From NCBI GenBank assembly GCA_004554105.1, contig SFNW01000016.1, positions 1 to 23,215 on the forward strand: a stretch of DNA of 23,215 nucleotides. Direction: 5' to 3'. The translations under genes and the position numbers were made by a program. The stretch comes from Clostridiales bacterium. GTDB taxonomy: Bacteria > Bacillota > Clostridia > Oscillospirales > CAG-272. How positions within the stretch are numbered: position 1 is the stretch's first letter; each line of letters begins with the position of its first letter. The notes beneath the pieces were generated by a model. It ran no database searches. It worked only from the letters and a program-made list of their open reading frames with translations, and was not told the DNA's origin. Positions 20,932 to 23,215 of the stretch are shown here, in pieces.

Positions 20932-22089
20932 TCAGCCGATCACGCGGACGCGAATCATGCCGTCCACCTTGCCGAGTGCTTCGGTCGTTGCGGGCGAAAT
21001 CGCGCAGTTCGTATCGACAATCGTGTAGGCGTATTCGCCCTTCGAGCCGTTGCCGAGGTTTTCGATGTTGATGCCCTCTTTTGCCAGCAGGGTTGTAATC
21101 TGCGACAGCACGGCGGGAATGTTCTTGTGCGCAAGACAGATGCGCGCGCCGCCGCTCTTCGGAACGGTGACGGTCGGGTAGTTGACGCTGTTGACGATGT
21201 TGCCGTTTTCGAGGAAGTCGCGCAGCTCTCTTGCCGCCATGACCGCACAGTTGTCCTCCGACTCGGCAGTGCTTGCGCCGAGGTGCGGAATCGAGATGAC
21301 CTTCTCCGCGCCGATCAGCTCGGGCGTCGGGAAATCGACGACATAGGACGCAACCTTGCCGCTTGCAATCGCCTGCTTCATCGCGTCGGGGTCAACCAGC
21401 TCGGCGCGGGCGAGGTTGATGATGCGCACGCCGTCCTTCATCTGCGCAAAGGCTTTGTCATTGATAAAGCCCTTGGTGTCCTTGGTTGCGGGAACGTGCA
21501 GCGTGATGTAATCGCACGCCGCAAAAATCTCGTCGTAGTTTGCGGCGAGCGCGACCGAGCGCGACAGATGCAGCGCGTTTGCGACCGAGAGGAACGGGTC
21601 GTAGCCGATGACCTTCATGCCGAGCGAAACCGCGGCGTTGGCGACCATGCCGCCGATTGCGCCGAGACCGATGACGCCGAGCGTCTTGCCCGCAATCTCA
21701 CAGCCTGCGAATGCGCCCTTGCCCGCCTCGACTTCCTTGGCGATGTTGTCGCGGTCCTCGACCGACTTTGCCCAGTTGATCCCGTCGACGACGCCGCGCG
21801 AAGAAAGCAGCAGTGCGCAGACCGCCAGTTCCTTGACGGCGTTGGCATTTGCACCCGGGGTGTTAAAGACGACGACGCCCGCGTCGGCACACTTGTCGAC
21901 CGGAATGTTGTTGACGCCCGCGCCGCAGCGCGCGATGGCGAGCAGCTCGGGATTCAGCGGCATATCGTGCAGCTTTGCGGAACGCACCATAATGGCGTCG
22001 GGCGTCGCGCAGTCGTCGCTGACCTGATAGTTTGCGTCAAAGACGGCGGTGCCGACCTTGGCGATTTTATTCATCAATTTGATATTCAT
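20932..22089 (-). CDS. serA: D-3-phosphoglycerate dehydrogenase
   Basis: This enzyme oxidises 3-phosphoglycerate to 3-phosphohydroxypyruvate with NAD+, the first step of serine synthesis. The 385-residue protein has the split substrate-binding domain, the NAD-binding Rossmann motif GLGAIG (141-146), catalytic Arg228 (NLARAE), Glu257 and His269 (PHLGAST), and a C-terminal ACT domain (from about 318, RICLAHKNIPAVLSQI...), which in this family binds serine for feedback inhibition. It lacks the extra middle domain of long-form SerA. The segment VVDFPTPEL replaces the more common AxDVFExEP, but the glutamate is kept. It follows serC by 12 bases, with GAGGAAGAG before ATG22089, and ends in two terminators. 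The pair encodes the first two steps; a phosphoserine phosphatase (serB) gene is not identified in this window. Confidence 0.96.
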   Translation of the reverse strand: MNIKLMNKIAKVGTAVFDANYQVSDDCATPDAIMVRSAKLHDMPLNPELLAIARCGAGVNNIPVDKCADAGVVVFNTPGANANAVKELAVCALLLSSRGVVDGINWAKSVEDRDNIAKEVEAGKGAFAGCEIAGKTLGVIGLGAIGGMVANAAVSLGMKVIGYDPFLSVANALHLSRSVALAANYDEIFAACDYITLHVPATKDTKGFINDKAFAQMKDGVRIINLARAELVDPDAMKQAIASGKVASYVVDFPTPELIGAEKVISIPHLGASTAESEDNCAVMAARELRDFLENGNIVNSVNYPTVTVPKSGGARICLAHKNIPAVLSQITTLLAKEGINIENLGNGSKGEYAYTIVDTNCAISPATTEALGKVDGMIRVRVIG

Positions 22090-22101
22090 TGTCTCTTCCT
22101 C

Positions 22102-23193
22102 TTATTTCTTCGGATTGTTCTTGGCGAAGTCCTTCATGAACGCGACCAGTTTCTCTACGCCCTCGATCGGCATCGCGTTGTAAATCGAAGCGCGCATACC
22201 GCCGACGCTTCTGTGCCCCTTCAGGCTCTTGAGTCCCGCCGCAGCCGCCTCGGTGGCAAACTTCTTGTCGAGGTCGGCGTCACCGGTGACGAAGGTAACA
22301 TTCATCATCGAGCGGCTCTCCTTCTTGACGGGCGCGATGTAGTAGTCCTGCGAATCGAGATAATCGTAGAGCACGGCGCACTTCTTTTCGTTGTACGCCT
22401 TCATATTCTCCAGCCCGCCGATGTCGTTCAGCAGCCACTCATAGACGAGACCCGCCATGTAAATCGAGTAGCAGGGGGGCGTGTTGTACATCGAATCGTT
22501 GTCCGCCATGGTCTTGTAGTCGAGCATGGTGGGAATGTCCTCGCGCGCGTTGCCGAGGAGGTCCTCACGGATAATGACGACGGTCAGACCCGCGGGTGCC
22601 ATGTTCTTCTGCGCGCCGGCGTAAATCACACCGAACTTCGAGACGTCGACCGGCTCGGAAAGAATGCAGGAGGACATATCGGCAACCAGCGGAATATCGC
22701 CGGTATCGGGAATATAGGGGAACTTCGTGCCGTAAATCGTGTTGTTGAAGCAGATATGTACATAGTCTGCGTCGGGGCGGAAGCTCTCGCGCGTGGTTTT
22801 CGGAACGTAGGTGAAGTTATCCTCGGCGGACGAGGCTGCGCAGACGGCGTCGCCGTACTTCTTCGCCTCTTTGAACGCCTTGTTCGAGAACTGACCCGAA
22901 ACGATGTAGTCCGCCTTGTGATTCTTGTTCATCAGATTCAGCGGAACGGCGGCGAACTGCGTGGACGCGCCGCCCTGGAGGAACAGGACCTTATAGTTGT
23001 CGGGGATATTCATCAGCTTGCGGAGATTTGCCTCCGCAGCCTTGATAATCGCATCGTAGTCCGACGATCGGTGACTCATCTCCATAACCGACATTCCGCT
23101 GTCGCCGTAACAGACAAGCTCGTCCCTTGCTTTTTCAAGCACTGCCAGCGGCAGCATGGAAGGACCGGCGGAAAAATTATAAACTCTTGACAT
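22102..23193 (-). CDS. serC: Phosphoserine aminotransferase
   Basis: This is a 363-residue PLP enzyme that converts 3-phosphohydroxypyruvate and glutamate to phosphoserine and 2-oxoglutarate; family members also act in pyridoxal phosphate synthesis in some bacteria. The N-terminus VYNFSAGPSMLP and the segments MEMSHRS (38-44), LQGGAST (72-78), FNNTIYGT (149-156) and AGAQKN (192-197) are characteristic; Lys196 is the PLP Schiff-base lysine. HRSVGGMRASIYNAMP near the C-terminus contacts the phosphate. The length is normal, so the gene is complete although it starts only 22 bases from the window edge. The upstream sequence shows only a weak ribosome binding site, and there is no in-frame alternative start inside the window. 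Any promoter or leader lies outside the window. It is followed by serA after 12 bases. Confidence 0.97.
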   Translation of the reverse strand: MSRVYNFSAGPSMLPLAVLEKARDELVCYGDSGMSVMEMSHRSSDYDAIIKAAEANLRKLMNIPDNYKVLFLQGGASTQFAAVPLNLMNKNHKADYIVSGQFSNKAFKEAKKYGDAVCAASSAEDNFTYVPKTTRESFRPDADYVHICFNNTIYGTKFPYIPDTGDIPLVADMSSCILSEPVDVSKFGVIYAGAQKNMAPAGLTVVIIREDLLGNAREDIPTMLDYKTMADNDSMYNTPPCYSIYMAGLVYEWLLNDIGGLENMKAYNEKKCAVLYDYLDSQDYYIAPVKKESRSMMNVTFVTGDADLDKKFATEAAAAGLKSLKGHRSVGGMRASIYNAMPIEGVEKLVAFMKDFAKNNPKK

Positions 23194-23215
23194 GATGAGA
23201 CACCAGACCGCATTT

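Overview
The window looks like chromosomal DNA from a GC-rich anaerobic Firmicute of the Clostridia, probably a gut Oscillospiraceae/Ruminococcaceae-type lineage. This is inferred from the gene families (oxygen-sensitive glycyl radical enzyme, PolA lacking its proofreading residues, serC-serA, CYTH and Cof-HAD proteins), the GGAGG ribosome binding sites, the near-consensus sigma-A promoters, and the short structured intergenic repeats typical of such genomes. No rRNA, tRNA, phage, IS transposase or CRISPR array is visible. Sixteen of the 18 protein genes have a recognisable family; two are unrecognised (a polytopic membrane protein at 13-810 and a 153-residue protein at 14269-14730).

Layout. 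(1) 13-3326, plus strand: a membrane protein overlapping polA (DNA polymerase I) by one base. (2) 3327-3749: no gene, but a stack of unrelated structured repeats and terminator hairpins. (3) 10184 down to 3750, minus strand: a tight seven-gene operon: MATE transporter, CbbX/SpoVK-like AAA+ protein, ECF-like sigma factor, small HxxxCxxC zinc-finger protein, Cof-type HAD phosphatase, Sel1-repeat protein, CYTH phosphatase. Its promoter overlaps the terminator of the next unit. (4) 13497 down to 10294, minus strand: SulP anion transporter, DUF5662 protein and a PfkB-type (probably 2-keto-3-deoxygluconate) kinase, from a promoter preceded by phased A-tracts. (5) 14730 down to 13619: an unknown protein overlapping an Sfp-type phosphopantetheinyl transferase. 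(6) 14731-15072: a promoter, a terminator and one copy of a MITE-like repeat. (7) 15073-19190: an AraC regulator divergent from a glycyl radical enzyme and its radical-SAM activase. (8) 19204-19530: a terminator and two fused copies of the same MITE-like repeat. (9) 20774 down to 19539: a serpin lipoprotein. (10) 23193 down to 20932: serC-serA, the first two steps of serine synthesis that branch from glycolysis, ending in two consecutive hairpins.

The best candidates for undescribed biology are two. The first is the AraC / glycyl radical enzyme / activase locus: a complete catalytic set (Cys375, Glu377, Gly708) with an unusual R-L-C-G-W-N radical loop, whose substrate cannot be assigned from sequence. 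The second is the sigma factor / soluble zinc-finger / AAA+ operon, in which the sigma factor lacks an ordinary region 4 and the AAA+ protein carries a degenerate first domain. The dispersed repeats, which recur beside terminators, are the third point of interest.
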